From assembly GCF_030068445.1 (NCBI RefSeq), contig NZ_JAQPOK010000167.1, positions 1-35,978 of the forward strand: a stretch of DNA of 35,978 nucleotides, given 5' to 3'. Below the pieces are notes generated by a model, which did no database searches, was not told the origin of the DNA, and saw only the letters and a program-made list of their open reading frames with translations. Origin of the DNA: Roseofilum halophilum BLCC-M91 (GTDB taxonomy: Bacteria; Cyanobacteriota; Cyanobacteriia; Cyanobacteriales; Desertifilaceae). The position numbers and the translations under genes are program-made. Shown here piece by piece: positions 25,007 through 34,486 of this stretch. Positions within the stretch are counted from its first letter, which is position 1. Each line of letters starts with the position of its first letter.

Positions 25007-26836
25007 TTAACTCTGGTGTAAGGGCAATTCAATAGTAAATGTTGTGCCCTTTCCGGTTTCAGACTCAAAGGATAATTCTCCCCCATGATGATCGACAATG
25101 ATTGCATGACATAGGCTCAAGCCTAATCCTTTTCCTTTACCGACAGGTTTGGTACTATAAAACGGTGTAAATAAGCGCTGGCGAATCAAGTCTGACATAC
25201 CAATCCCATTATCAGTGATAGAGATTCTCACCCATTGCATGTGACACTTTTCAGTCGTAATGGTAATTTGTGGGCTATCCCGGTTGGGATGGTTTTCCCA
25301 GGCGCTATCAATCGCATCAATCCCATTCACTAATATATTCATAAATACCTGATTGAGTTGTCCTGCATAGCATTCAACCGGAGGCAAAACTCCATAATTT
25401 TTGTTGACAGTAATCATCGGTCGCTTCGTGTTACCCTGTAAGCGATAATTAATAATCATTAATGTGCTTTCGAGTCCATCATGGAGATTCACCCGTTTCA
25501 TCTGGGATTCATCTAAACGGGAAAAGGTTCTCAGAAACAAAACAATTTCCCGAATTCGAGACGCGCCATATTTCATGGAGTCTAACAAATCCATACAATC
25601 GGCTTGCAAAAACTCTAAATCAATCTCTTCCGAGAGTTGTTCAATATCTTCACCCGGTTCAGGAAATTTCTTTTGATAAAGTTCAACCAATTCTAATAAA
25701 TCAGTCAGATAAGATTTAGCAAAATCAATATTACCATAAATAAAGCTCACGGGATTATTAATCTCATGGGCAATGCCAGCGACTAATTGACCAATGGAAG
25801 ATTTTTTTTCACTTTCAATCAACTGAGCTTGCATTTTTTGTAGTTTTTGTAATGCCAGTTCTAACTCATGGGCTTTATCTTCAGATTCCTGCACTGCCCG
25901 TTGAGATTCATCGTACAAATTAGCTTGATAAATAGCAATCGCCAATTGTTTGGCCACATGCACCAGTAGGGTTACTTCTACTTCCTTCCAATGGCGCGAT
26001 CGCTTACATTCATGGGCAATGAGTAAGCCCCATAATTCCTCTTTAATAATAATCGGTACAATTAAATTAGAGCGAACATCAAATTTTTGTAAAAAATCAA
26101 CGTGACAGGGATCGAGTTGAGAGGTAAATACATCATGAATTACTCTCACTCTGCCATTTTGATAGAGATGGGCATATTCTTGGGAAAAACAATTATCTGC
26201 ACCCACTTTTCCCAAGGTCGATCCCCAGTTGCCCACGACTTTTTCTACGATGACCGATCCTTTCCAGTTGTCTTGAAATTGGTAAATTAGCACCCGGTCG
26301 GTATCCAAAAGCTTTTGAATTTGATTGACGGCTGTTTTCCAAATGGTTGTTAAGTTTAAACTGCTGCGAATTTGATCGGTAATTAACCGGAGTACAGACT
26401 CTTGTTCCTGGGCTTTTTTAAATGAAGTAATATCGGTGTGAGAACCTGCTAAACGATAGGGAGTTCCATCACTGTTGCGATAACACAATCCTCGGGCCAA
26501 AATCCACCGATAGCCACCCGTGGGAGAACGGAGACGATAGTTGCTTTCATAAAACTGGGTTCCTCCTTGAATATGGGCTTGGAGGGCGGCTTGATGAAGG
26601 GCTAAATCTTCTGAATGAATAAGGGATTCAAATTCAGTAAAGGTTTGGGGAAGTTCGGCTTCAGTAAATCCTAAAATATGTTGCCAATTAACATTAAAAA
26701 ATATGCGCCCCGTGGGTAAGTTCCAATCCCATAATCCTTCTTTAGAACTGGGTAGGGCGAGATGAAATTGAGGTTCATCGGAAGACACGGGATCATCAGG
26801 AGAGGGGGCAACAATTCCAGTGAGGCTATCATTCAT
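25007..26836 (-). CDS. PAS-GAF sensor histidine kinase, probable DXCF-type cyanobacteriochrome
   Basis: This 609-residue protein has no membrane segment. A PAS domain lies at about 28-140 (GYRWILARGL, LAGSHTDITSF). A GAF domain at 150-305 reads like a cyanobacteriochrome, with TDRVLIYQFQDNW, YQNGRVRVIHDVF and LWGLLIAHECKRSRHW. It holds Cys244-His245 (LDPCHVDFLQ) at the canonical bilin position and Cys216 in the motif Asp214-Asn215-Cys216-Phe217. The two cysteines are 28 residues apart, the same spacing as in TePixJ. The kinase core has phospho-acceptor His357 (AGIAHEINNP), the N box QVFMNILVNGIDAID and glycine-rich boxes near 540-580. The frame continues to 26917, but the ATG at 26836 lies just after the upstream methyltransferase and gives a sensible start. 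Non-photoreceptor GAF function remains possible. Confidence 0.88.
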   Translation of the reverse strand: MNDSLTGIVAPSPDDPVSSDEPQFHLALPSSKEGLWDWNLPTGRIFFNVNWQHILGFTEAELPQTFTEFESLIHSEDLALHQAALQAHIQGGTQFYESNYRLRSPTGGYRWILARGLCYRNSDGTPYRLAGSHTDITSFKKAQEQESVLRLITDQIRSSLNLTTIWKTAVNQIQKLLDTDRVLIYQFQDNWKGSVIVEKVVGNWGSTLGKVGADNCFSQEYAHLYQNGRVRVIHDVFTSQLDPCHVDFLQKFDVRSNLIVPIIIKEELWGLLIAHECKRSRHWKEVEVTLLVHVAKQLAIAIYQANLYDESQRAVQESEDKAHELELALQKLQKMQAQLIESEKKSSIGQLVAGIAHEINNPVSFIYGNIDFAKSYLTDLLELVELYQKKFPEPGEDIEQLSEEIDLEFLQADCMDLLDSMKYGASRIREIVLFLRTFSRLDESQMKRVNLHDGLESTLMIINYRLQGNTKRPMITVNKNYGVLPPVECYAGQLNQVFMNILVNGIDAIDSAWENHPNRDSPQITITTEKCHMQWVRISITDNGIGMSDLIRQRLFTPFYSTKPVGKGKGLGLSLCHAIIVDHHGGELSFESETGKGTTFTIELPLHQS

Positions 26837-26859
26837 AAGGTTAGGGGATGACGATTGAT

Positions 26860-27513
26860 TTAAGTTGGCTCTTGGCGATAGGCGATCGCCGCATAAAAGG
26901 GATCTCCTCCTCCCCAACCCATCAGTTGTAAGATTGGAGGAACATTCGGTAGACGCACAATTAATTCTGGGTCTGTAAATCCAGATACAGACTGGATATA
27001 CTGTTTCACGAGCTTGAGGCGAGTTTTATCTGTACCGTCACGCCAAATTTGAATCGCTTTTTGATAAAACATGCGGTTAGAAAAACTGACAATGACGAGA
27101 CCACCGGGTTTGAGGATGCGGTGAATTTCGCTAAAGATGGCATCGGGGTATTGTAGATATTGTATCGAGACACAATTGAGGACGGCATCAAAGCTTCGAT
27201 CCTCAAACGGCAGTTGCAGGGTTTGATTGAGGTCTTGTACCCAATAATGGTCTAAGCGAGGGTTTTTGGCTAACTCTTCCTCATTGAGACCATGGCCTTC
27301 CACATGCTCAAAGGTCATTTCGTCAGGAAGGTGGGAAACCCAGCTACTCATTAAATCTAGGATGCGAGTTTGGGGTTGGAGGCGATCGCGGTAAAGATCG
27401 GTTAACTGCTGGATAAACCCCTCGTCCACATGGGTGACGAGTCGAGGAAAGGCATAAAACTGGCGATCGTCGCTAGAATCGAGTTTAGTGCGGTCTTGGG
27501 GTTTTAAGAGCAT
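26860..27513 (-). CDS. Class I SAM-dependent methyltransferase, substrate unknown
   Basis: The 217-residue protein has the Rossmann methyltransferase fold. Motif I is the unusual ILDLMSSWVSHLP, without the common GxGxG. LPFEDRSFDAVLNCVSIQYL is the motif II region, and EIHRILKPGGLVIVSFSNRMF is the post-motif strand typical of UbiE-like enzymes. This form, with DLMSSW in place of glycine-rich motif I, recurs in cyanobacteria and plants, as I recall. The ATG at 27513 starts MLLKPQDRTKLD. Its stop is 23 bases before the start of the histidine kinase, so the two are probably cotranscribed. I cannot assign a substrate. Confidence 0.82.
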   Translation of the reverse strand: MLLKPQDRTKLDSSDDRQFYAFPRLVTHVDEGFIQQLTDLYRDRLQPQTRILDLMSSWVSHLPDEMTFEHVEGHGLNEEELAKNPRLDHYWVQDLNQTLQLPFEDRSFDAVLNCVSIQYLQYPDAIFSEIHRILKPGGLVIVSFSNRMFYQKAIQIWRDGTDKTRLKLVKQYIQSVSGFTDPELIVRLPNVPPILQLMGWGGGDPFYAAIAYRQEPT

Positions 27514-27625
27514 GATGAATAATTCAAATTTAAAGTAGACTGAAAATGATTACGGCTCCCTTTTCCACTATAGAGGATTCTCCAGGGTTGGCTGGATCGG
27601 TTCTTTTCCTCGTAAGGATGGTTCC

Positions 27626-28447
27626 ATGGTTCCCAGTATTTTGATTCTTTTCTTGGTGGCGATCGCCTTTCTGTCGAGTTCCTTGGTGGTGATTCAGGAA
27701 CCCTATGAAGCCTTAGTAGAGCGATTGGGAAGGTATAAACGCACCCTCAAGGCCGGTGTTAATTTTATTATACCCCTCGTGGAAAAAGTGGTAATCCGAG
27801 CCTTGATGAGCGAGCGTTTATTGGATGTTCCTCCCCAACAAACCATCACCAAAGACAATGTATCCTTAGAAGTCGATGCGATCGTTTACTGGCAAATTGT
27901 CAACCTCAAACGGGCCTATTATGCCATTGATAATATTGAAAATGCCCTGGAAAATCTAGTGTTAACCAATTTGCGGGGGGAAATTGGTCGCCTAGAAATG
28001 AACCAAACCTTTTCTGGAATTAAAGAAATCAATCAAGCCTTGCTAGAGCAAATTGACTCGATTACCGACTCTTGGGGAGTCAAGTTGATTCGGGTAGAAG
28101 TACGGGATATTACACCTCCGAAAACTATTATTGAATCTATAGAGCAAGAACGGGCAGCAGAAAGTAAACGATTGGCCTCAATTATTGAGGCGCAAGGAGG
28201 AGCGCAATCGATGAAAATCCTGGCGGATGCCTTAGGAATGGATTCTAACAGCCCTGAGTTTATTCAATTTATCATTGCCCAACGGTATATAGATACCAAT
28301 GAAAAGCTCACGAATAGTCCTAATTCTAAGATCTTCTTTATGAATCCTAGTGCTTTGAATGAAACCCTCACTAATCTCCTAGAATATGAACGGTCAAACT
28401 TGAGGAAAATCGATCTGCCCCCTGAGTCTCCACCTGAAAATGAGTAA
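27626..28447 (+). CDS. SPFH/band-7 (stomatin-like) membrane protein
   Basis: The 273-residue protein has one N-terminal membrane helix (about 4-23), then an SPFH domain (25-200). Hallmarks are VIQEPYEALVERLGRYKRTL, LLDVPPQQTITKDNVSLEVDA and the strand VEVRDITPP. The helical QERAAESKRLASIIEAQGGA segment is the assembly coiled coil. Stomatin-like proteins form ring-shaped oligomers that organise membranes and shield proteases such as FtsH or NfeD-linked enzymes. No nfeD gene lies beside it. It diverges from the methyltransferase gene, with a 112-base spacer. The ATG at 27626 gives a family-like start. Confidence 0.9.
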   Translation: MVPSILILFLVAIAFLSSSLVVIQEPYEALVERLGRYKRTLKAGVNFIIPLVEKVVIRALMSERLLDVPPQQTITKDNVSLEVDAIVYWQIVNLKRAYYAIDNIENALENLVLTNLRGEIGRLEMNQTFSGIKEINQALLEQIDSITDSWGVKLIRVEVRDITPPKTIIESIEQERAAESKRLASIIEAQGGAQSMKILADALGMDSNSPEFIQFIIAQRYIDTNEKLTNSPNSKIFFMNPSALNETLTNLLEYERSNLRKIDLPPESPPENE

Positions 28448-28488
28448 TGGGTAATGGGACAACCCTATAACATCGAATTACTTATTAC

Positions 28489-28791
28489 TTAACAGCGCAA
28501 AGCGCTATAAGCATGTTCTTCTTGGTGATTGGCTAAATGAAAAACAATCCGAAAGGCTTCGTCTAAGGTCGTGTCTTTCTCCGTTTTGATGCGTTTAATT
28601 TTAGTTTTATTCAATTTAGAAATCAGTTCTTCGTAGGTGTCTTTCTCGGCGGATGCATCCTGGCGATTGATGGGGGAAATAATCCGATAATCACAACCAT
28701 AGCGTTGACATTCTAAACTTCCGTATTTGTGTAGACTGCCATTGGGATTGATGTAAGACAGAACTTCAAAATCAACAACTCTAGTTTTCAT
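28489..28791 (-). CDS. Hypothetical protein
   Basis: The 100-residue product starts MKTRVVDFEVLSYINPNG and is rich in charged residues. A Cys pair in LECQRYGCDYRIISP could bind a metal or form a disulfide. A lysine-rich segment (KLNKTKIKRIKTEKD) precedes a helix with HLANHQEEHAYSAL. I recognise no family. The frame runs further to a TTG at 28827, but the ATG at 28791 gives a better start. It is convergent with the band-7 gene, 41 bases apart, with a small AGCGC-AAA-GCGCT hairpin at the stop side (28493-28505). The sequence looks protein-like, but it may be lineage-restricted. Confidence 0.5.
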   Translation of the reverse strand: MKTRVVDFEVLSYINPNGSLHKYGSLECQRYGCDYRIISPINRQDASAEKDTYEELISKLNKTKIKRIKTEKDTTLDEAFRIVFHLANHQEEHAYSALRC

Positions 28792-29011
28792 ACCCTTAAA
28801 CTTCCGTAGGTTAGAACGAAGGGTCAATCCGGATGCAGACCGCGATTAACTCTCATAGCTTAATCATGCCCGATCGCCGGCCAAATCTCTGTGACTGAGG
28901 TAAGTGAAGTCGGTGAGATATCTAAGAGAATGGATTGATCCGAACCGGTAGAGAGGGGTGAGCGATCGCCCCTGATTTGGAGATCTCGATCACACCTGTC
29001 CTCTCTCACCC

Positions 29012-29938
29012 CTAGTTATACGGACTCATCGGATTAGATTCTAAATACATATGTGAAAAGAATTTCATGGCTGTACCCCAAATCAAATAGCCTTGATGGT
29101 TAAGATGCAAGCCATCCGTGGTCAAATCTGCCCGTAGACTCCCTTGGGGTGTGGCAAACAGGGGATACAGATCCAGATAATAGGCTCCTTGGGAATGAGC
29201 CAGAGTCCACAGTTGTTGATTGAGTCGGCGAATGCGTTCATTGGGGACTTGTAAGAGGCGATCGCTCTGTTCCCAAGTCGCCTGTTCTCCCTGATGGGGC
29301 AAAATTGATTGCACCACCAATTGGGTTTGGGGGTGATTCCACTTTAAGTCCTGAAGAATTTGCTGATAATTCTCCAACACCTGGCGATCGCTCACCCCTT
29401 TGAGCAAATCATTAATACCAATCAGAATAAAGATAGTGTCTGGTTTCGTCCGATCTAACAGAGGTAAGCGGCGATATAACCCAGCCGAAGTTTCCCCAGA
29501 AATCCCCTGGTTGAGCCAAGTCCGTCCAGGGGGGAGCAAAGCCGGAGGAAACCATAAACTAATGGAATCTCCCGCTAAAACTGAGAGATTGTCCGGTTGT
29601 TTCGCGGCGGCTACTTCCGCTTCTTTAGCCAGCAATTCCACCCATTCTTGATAGGTGAGATGATGACTCTGAGGGACATAGGTAGGAGCGGGGTTAAAAC
29701 TCTCTGGGGACTCAGTATTGCCCGTATTGACTGAAAGGATCTGGGCCTGAGCTGGCGTACCGGAAGGATTATCGGTCATCGACACCAGCGATCGCCCTTC
29801 GACCGAGCCAATTTCGCGCTGCGCCTGGATCAGCAATAAACTTAAGACCACATTGGCAGACAGGGATAACCCGACCCAAATAGGAATTTTTTTTCTGTGG
29901 CTGAACACAACCCTACACCGAATCAACAGACTTATCAC
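29012..29938 (-). CDS. SGNH/GDSL-family hydrolase, membrane-anchored or exported
   Basis: The 308-residue protein has an N-terminal membrane anchor (about 19-37) followed by a low-complexity linker. The hydrolase domain spans about 115-300. Catalytic Ser125 is in LAGDSISLWF, an oxyanion Gly is in NQGISGET, Asn176 is in ILIGINDLL, and Asp275/His278 are in TTDGLHLNHQGY. All four SGNH blocks are intact, so an active esterase, lipase or acetyl-hydrolase of the envelope is likely. The start is a GTG at 29938. The first in-frame ATG (Met54) would remove the anchor, so I keep the GTG. Substrate unknown. Confidence 0.85.
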   Translation of the reverse strand: MISLLIRCRVVFSHRKKIPIWVGLSLSANVVLSLLLIQAQREIGSVEGRSLVSMTDNPSGTPAQAQILSVNTGNTESPESFNPAPTYVPQSHHLTYQEWVELLAKEAEVAAAKQPDNLSVLAGDSISLWFPPALLPPGRTWLNQGISGETSAGLYRRLPLLDRTKPDTIFILIGINDLLKGVSDRQVLENYQQILQDLKWNHPQTQLVVQSILPHQGEQATWEQSDRLLQVPNERIRRLNQQLWTLAHSQGAYYLDLYPLFATPQGSLRADLTTDGLHLNHQGYLIWGTAMKFFSHMYLESNPMSPYN

Positions 29939-29949
29939 CCATCATAATA

Positions 29950-30003
29950 GGACGGGAGACAAAAAATGAATACCGCTAAAGAGTATAACCTCCTTAGCGG
30001 TAT
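29950..30003 (-). terminator. Intrinsic terminator after amt
   Basis: Ten bases, ATACCGCTAA (29970-29979), pair perfectly with TTAGCGGTAT (29994-30003) around a 14-base loop. On the minus strand the hairpin is followed after four bases by a run of six T residues (complement of 29961-29966). It lies 48 bases after the amt stop codon. Confidence 0.75.
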
Positions 30004-30050
30004 GAAACTGCCCCTCAAATCTGAGGGAACAGTCGAGCTAAAATAACCAT

Positions 30051-31607
30051 CTAATGATCGCTACTACCTACACTAGAGCTTTTCATTGCATCGGCCATGC
30101 CACCGGCGATCGCGCTGGACTCTTTCAGGAAACCACTATAAGCTTCCATGCCATGTTCAGCAATATCCAAGCCTTCAAACTCTTGCTCCGGATGAACCCG
30201 GATACCCACCGTCGCTTTTAGGGCTAACCAGAAAATACTACTCAGCAGCACAGTAAAGCCACCAATCGTCAGAATACCGAGGATTTGAGCAATCAGTTGA
30301 TTCGCTCCACCGCCATAAAACAGGCCTGATTCTGTATTAAACAAGCCAACCGCTAGGGTTCCCCAAGCGCCATTGACCAAGTGAACCGAAATCGCACCCA
30401 CCGGGTCATCAATTTTGAGAACGGTATCGAAGAAACCAACCGCATAGACCACCAGGATGCCAGCAATCACACCAATAATCACAGCTCCCAGATAGGACAC
30501 CCCATCACAGCCAGCCGTAATCCCCACCAAACCCGCGAGAATACCATTGATAATCATCGAGAGGTCAGGTTTGCCATCTTTGAGCCAAGAAACAGCCGTC
30601 GCCGATACTCCACCCGCAGCAGCAGCCAAGTTTGTCGTCACAGCAATATAGGGAACCGCTTCATCTGCTGCCAGTTGAGAACCCGGATTAAATCCAAACC
30701 AGCCAATCCAGAGGATCAGACATCCCAGGGTAGCAATACTCATATTGTGGCCGGGAATCGCGCGGGCTTGGCCATCTTCATATTTACCAATCCGGGGGCC
30801 TAAGAAGGCAGCACCCATCAGAGCCGCCCAACCGCCAACCGAGTGAACCACCGTTGAACCCGCAAAATCGGCAAATCCCGTATCTAGGAAACCGATATCG
30901 CTTAACATACCGCCACCCCAAACCCAGTGACCGGAGATGGGATAGCCAATGCCTACAATCAGCAGGGAAAAGAGGACAAAGGCAATAAACTCAATCCGTT
31001 CCGCCACTGCTCCCGAAACAATAGTGGCAGCCGTTCCGGCAAAGGCAGCTTGGAACAGGAAAAACACCGGAATGGGTAAACCCGCCGGGAAGGGATCGAG
31101 TCCATAGCTTCCCGGATCGGTGCTGCTGAGGAACCAACCGCCGCCTCCGATGAAGCCATTGCCGGAGCCAAACATGAGGGAAAAGCCGATCGCCCAAAAA
31201 ATTAGGGTGGCTAGAGCAAACACGATCAGGTTTTTGGAGAGGATGTTGACGGCATTTTTCTGCCGACAAAATCCCGTCTCTAACATGCCAAACCCGGCAT
31301 TCATGAAGATCACCAGAATGGCAGCGATTAAAATCCAAATGGCATTCAGGACTCCTTGGATATATTCTGGAGAGCCTGGGACAACTTCGGCCGCTTCTTG
31401 GGCTTTAGCCGCTACTTCCCAAATCACCACAATGATTGCGGACAGGGGAATACATGCTATCCAATTTAAGGCGTTACGACCCCACAACAGGCGTAGGGCA
31501 CTGAGTGGGGGCCGTTGCCTTAAGGATGCATTGGCGAAGAAGTTTGGGAGTTTTTTCGGACTCCCTCCGATATCAAGGCGTTGAGTTTTCAATGATTGTC
31601 TTTCCAT
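30051..31607 (-). CDS. amt: Ammonium transporter
   Basis: The 518-residue protein conducts ammonium across the plasma membrane. A hydrophobic N-terminal signal-like segment (about 46-66) precedes eleven membrane helices. The pore residues are present: Asp in [15 protein letters not shown], the first pore His in the same block, and the second in [13 protein letters not shown]. The [21 protein letters not shown] helix and [13 protein letters not shown] match cyanobacterial Amt1. The C-terminal cytoplasmic tail, starting [19 protein letters not shown], is the segment that talks to PII proteins. The ATG at 31607 is the first in frame. An NtcA-type box lies 219 bases upstream, and a hairpin terminator follows, so it is a single-gene unit. 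No glnB is adjacent. Confidence 0.95.
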   Translation of the reverse strand: MERQSLKTQRLDIGGSPKKLPNFFANASLRQRPPLSALRLLWGRNALNWIACIPLSAIIVVIWEVAAKAQEAAEVVPGSPEYIQGVLNAIWILIAAILVIFMNAGFGMLETGFCRQKNAVNILSKNLIVFALATLIFWAIGFSLMFGSGNGFIGGGGWFLSSTDPGSYGLDPFPAGLPIPVFFLFQAAFAGTAATIVSGAVAERIEFIAFVLFSLLIVGIGYPISGHWVWGGGMLSDIGFLDTGFADFAGSTVVHSVGGWAALMGAAFLGPRIGKYEDGQARAIPGHNMSIATLGCLILWIGWFGFNPGSQLAADEAVPYIAVTTNLAAAAGGVSATAVSWLKDGKPDLSMIINGILAGLVGITAGCDGVSYLGAVIIGVIAGILVVYAVGFFDTVLKIDDPVGAISVHLVNGAWGTLAVGLFNTESGLFYGGGANQLIAQILGILTIGGFTVLLSSIFWLALKATVGIRVHPEQEFEGLDIAEHGMEAYSGFLKESSAIAGGMADAMKSSSVGSSDH

Positions 31608-31825
31608 GAATTTCTTGATCTGAGAATTACCGCATAAAATGGGAGATGCAGCTTACTCACTGAGTAGGGGACGACAAATAGCCTTCCAGCTTTTCATAGA
31701 ACCAGTCCAATGAAGATAAAGTCAAACTCAATGCCGATTTTAAGGTTTACTTAAGCTTGGCTACTCCTTGAATTGGTTCCGCAAATACGATAGATAGATT
31801 GCATCAATTCTGATAGGTTTATTCT

Positions 31826-31839
31826 GTATTCAAGAATAC
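31826..31839 (-). promoter_or_regulatory. NtcA-type binding site (GTA-N8-TAC) upstream of amt
   Basis: GTA (31826-31828) and TAC (31837-31839) flank eight bases. The whole 14-mer GTATTCAAGAATAC is close to a perfect palindrome (GTATTC then GAATAC). NtcA, the cyanobacterial nitrogen regulator, binds this pattern. The site is 219 bases from the amt start codon, and a long leader would be needed. A TATCGT hexamer lies downstream, but the spacing is not ideal. Confidence 0.6.
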
Positions 31840-31867
31840 TTTTTGGGAATTCAATTGAAAATTTATG

Positions 31868-32392
31868 TTACATATTTTCTAAGTAATCTTTATATCCAAG
31901 GCGATCTAATTGCGTTTGTTTCTCAATTACCGATTGATTGAGCTGCTGACGATAGGCTTGAACCTGTTGCAGCATGTGGGGTTGGTGGCTGGCTAAAATT
32001 TGGATGGCTAAGAGTCCGGCATTCTGAGCGTTGCCGATCGCCACGGTGGCAACGGGAATCCCTCTAGGCATCTGGACAATGGAGTAGAGAGAGTCGAGTC
32101 CTTGCAGATGGCGAGAAGGCACGGGCACGCCAATCACCGGTAAAGGCGTTAATGAAGCCACCATTCCCGGCAAATGGGCAGCGCCCCCCGCCCCAGCGAT
32201 AATCACCTTAATGCCCCGTTCGTGAGCTTGTTGGGCATAGCTCACCATCCGTTCGGGCGTGCGGTGAGCTGAGACAATGGCAACTTCTGAGGGAACTTGA
32301 AACTCTTCGCAAACGGCGATCGCCGCTTTCATCGTCGGCAGATCGGAATCACTGCCCATAATAATACCAACCAGAGGATCGGACATAACCAT
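31868..32392 (-). CDS. purE: 5-(carboxyamino)imidazole ribonucleotide mutase
   Basis: This enzyme moves the carboxyl group of N5-CAIR to give CAIR in purine synthesis. The 174-residue protein is of normal class I PurE length. [13 protein letters not shown] carries the catalytic region, and [13 protein letters not shown] includes the conserved His. [27 protein letters not shown] and [20 protein letters not shown] complete the family blocks. ATGs exist at 32392 and 32386, and either is possible. The gene diverges from the ROK kinase gene and lies upstream of amt with a 260-base gap. purK is not here. Confidence 0.94.
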   Translation of the reverse strand: MVMSDPLVGIIMGSDSDLPTMKAAIAVCEEFQVPSEVAIVSAHRTPERMVSYAQQAHERGIKVIIAGAGGAAHLPGMVASLTPLPVIGVPVPSRHLQGLDSLYSIVQMPRGIPVATVAIGNAQNAGLLAIQILASHQPHMLQQVQAYRQQLNQSVIEKQTQLDRLGYKDYLENM

Positions 32393-32449
32393 AGAGTCTT
32401 AAGATTCAGGATTTGATACGATGCAATATAGCGCTTAACGGAGGTGAAA

Positions 32450-33451
32450 ATGAGCATTTATTTGGGCATCGACATCGGAGCCAGCACCGTCAAACTGGGA
32501 TTATTTGATTCGGACAAAGGGGTTATTGGCGATCGCCTCGACAACCCCAGTCGCGCCTCCCAAGGCCCCGATGCCACCATCAACGTCATCAAAACCGCCG
32601 CCCAAGACATCTTCAAAACCAATAACATCAACCCCCAAGATCTCAAAGGCATTGGCGCATGTTGTCCCACCCCCATCGACCCTTCAGGCATGTGCGTTTA
32701 TCCCACCAACATTGACCACTCCTGGCAAGGCGTAAACGTCAAACAAAAACTCTCCGATAGCTTCAACTTACCCGCACTCCTCCTCAACGATGGCGATGCC
32801 GCCGCCTACCGAGAACACACCGTCAGAGAAGCCCAAAATCAAGCCTCTAACTCCATGGCCCAATTTATTACCGGAACTGGATTAGGAGGAGCCTTAATCA
32901 TCAACGGTCAAGTCATTTCTGCCCCCGGAGTCGCCGCCGAACTCGGCCATATTCTCACAGATACCAGCGACAATGCCGACCTTTGTGGATGTGGTGCAAC
33001 AGGATGTGTCGAAACCAGAGCCTCCCTACTCGGACTCAGAAACATGGTCAAACACCGCCAAGCCAAAGGCAACGTACCGGAGCAACTTCAAGGCGACCCC
33101 ATGGAAGTCGCCAAAATCCTCCGCGAACTCGGTCAGGCCGACGATCCCCTACAAGATGTTACGGACATCTGGCATGAATATTTTACCAACCTCGGTCGAG
33201 CCGCCCGAACCGTCCTCAATATCGTCGGCTGTGACCTCATTGTCATCTCCGGTGGAGCGCAGGAAAGACGAAACAACGCATCCGACCATTCCTATGAACG
33301 GTTTAAAACCGATGCCATTGGTTGGATTCGCCATGAAATTGACCATAGTTTCCCCCACCTGAAAAACACCAGAGTCGAATGGTCAATTGATACCCTCCCC
33401 GACAGCGCCGCCTACGGTGCAGCCCAATATGCCAGCATCATGTTAGCCTGA
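32450..33451 (+). CDS. ROK-family sugar kinase (glucokinase or N-acetylglucosamine kinase)
   Basis: The 333-residue protein phosphorylates a hexose. LGIDIGASTVKLGLFD is the first phosphate-binding block. LLNDGDAAAYREH contains the catalytic Asp. GTGLGGALIINGQV is the second phosphate block. ELGHI plus LCGCGATGCVETRAS gives the His and three Cys of the ROK zinc site. The ATG at 32450 follows GGAGG with five bases between, a strong ribosome-binding site that decides against the upstream GTG at 32444. The gene lies 42 bases before L-lactate dehydrogenase, which overlaps nagA. Beside nagA, an amino-sugar substrate such as N-acetylglucosamine is a reasonable inference, but glucose is not excluded. 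Confidence 0.88.
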   Translation: MSIYLGIDIGASTVKLGLFDSDKGVIGDRLDNPSRASQGPDATINVIKTAAQDIFKTNNINPQDLKGIGACCPTPIDPSGMCVYPTNIDHSWQGVNVKQKLSDSFNLPALLLNDGDAAAYREHTVREAQNQASNSMAQFITGTGLGGALIINGQVISAPGVAAELGHILTDTSDNADLCGCGATGCVETRASLLGLRNMVKHRQAKGNVPEQLQGDPMEVAKILRELGQADDPLQDVTDIWHEYFTNLGRAARTVLNIVGCDLIVISGGAQERRNNASDHSYERFKTDAIGWIRHEIDHSFPHLKNTRVEWSIDTLPDSAAYGAAQYASIMLA

Positions 33452-33493
33452 TCGATTCATCCCCCTCCTGCCCATTACCGCGCGAAGTGCTAT

Positions 33494-34486
33494 ATGTTTG
33501 AACATCTCTTTTCCAATTCCAGTTTCTTAACGACTTCCAGTTCCCTTAGCCTCAGAAAAGGAGTAATCATTGGTGCTGGACAAGTCGGTTTAGCCTGCGC
33601 CTATTCTTTACTCATTCAAGATTGCTTTGACGAACTGATCCTGCAAGATATTGCCCAAGATAAAACCGAAGGGGAAGTCATGGATTTGATGCATGGAATC
33701 CCCTTCATTTCCCCCACCCTAGTCACAGCCGGAACCGTTGCCGATGCAGGAAAAAATGCAGATATTGTCATTATTACGGCTGGTGCAAGTCAGAAACCCG
33801 GTGAAAGCCGATTAAGCTTAGTCGAACGCAATGTCACAATCTTTAAAAACTTAATTGCAGAAGTCGTCCAACATTGTCCCCATGCCATTTTGCTGATTGT
33901 CAGCAACCCCGTCGATATTATGACCTATGTCACCCTAAAACTATCGGGTTTTCCCAGCCATCGGGTTTTAGGATCGGGAACCGTATTAGATACAGCTCGC
34001 TTTCGCGCTCTGCTTTCTCAAAAACTCAATCTTGATGCCCGTAGTATTCATGCCTATATTATTGGCGAACATGGGGATAGTGAGCTTCCCGTTTGGAGTA
34101 CGGTGAATGTGGCCGGGATGAAACTCTGTGATGGACGGCCAGGATCTCCAAATGTTGACGACCCCCAATTAGCAGAGATTTTTGATCAGGTGAAAAACGC
34201 TGCCTATGAAATTATCCAACGCAAAGGCTATACTTCCTATGCGATCGGATTAGCAGTAACCGATATTGTCAAAGCCATTTTGCGTAACCAACGCCGGATT
34301 ATGACCGTCAGTCGTTTCGTCGATGGATTATATGGATTACCCGAACTCTGTATTAGTCTACCTACCGTAGTAGACCGCCAAGGAGCCACCCAGTTAATTA
34401 ACCTCTCTCTGAATCAGACGGAACAAGAACAATTGAATCACTCGGCTCAAGTCTTACAAAATATTCTGGGTCAACTGGACTTATGA
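33494..34486 (+). CDS. ldh: L-lactate dehydrogenase
   Basis: This NAD-dependent enzyme interconverts pyruvate and L-lactate. The 330-residue protein has the Rossmann motif [17 protein letters not shown] (24-40). Gln100 in [10 protein letters not shown] separates lactate from malate dehydrogenases, and Arg106 lies in the mobile loop. [10 protein letters not shown], the substrate-binding Arg169 region in [12 protein letters not shown], and catalytic His193 in [11 protein letters not shown] follow. The first 20 residues are a serine-rich extension. The stop codon overlaps the nagA start (ATGA), and the ROK kinase precedes by 42 bases, so the three likely form one operon. L-LDH is patchy among cyanobacteria. 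Confidence 0.93.
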   Translation: MFEHLFSNSSFLTTSSSLSLRKGVIIGAGQVGLACAYSLLIQDCFDELILQDIAQDKTEGEVMDLMHGIPFISPTLVTAGTVADAGKNADIVIITAGASQKPGESRLSLVERNVTIFKNLIAEVVQHCPHAILLIVSNPVDIMTYVTLKLSGFPSHRVLGSGTVLDTARFRALLSQKLNLDARSIHAYIIGEHGDSELPVWSTVNVAGMKLCDGRPGSPNVDDPQLAEIFDQVKNAAYEIIQRKGYTSYAIGLAVTDIVKAILRNQRRIMTVSRFVDGLYGLPELCISLPTVVDRQGATQLINLSLNQTEQEQLNHSAQVLQNILGQLDL

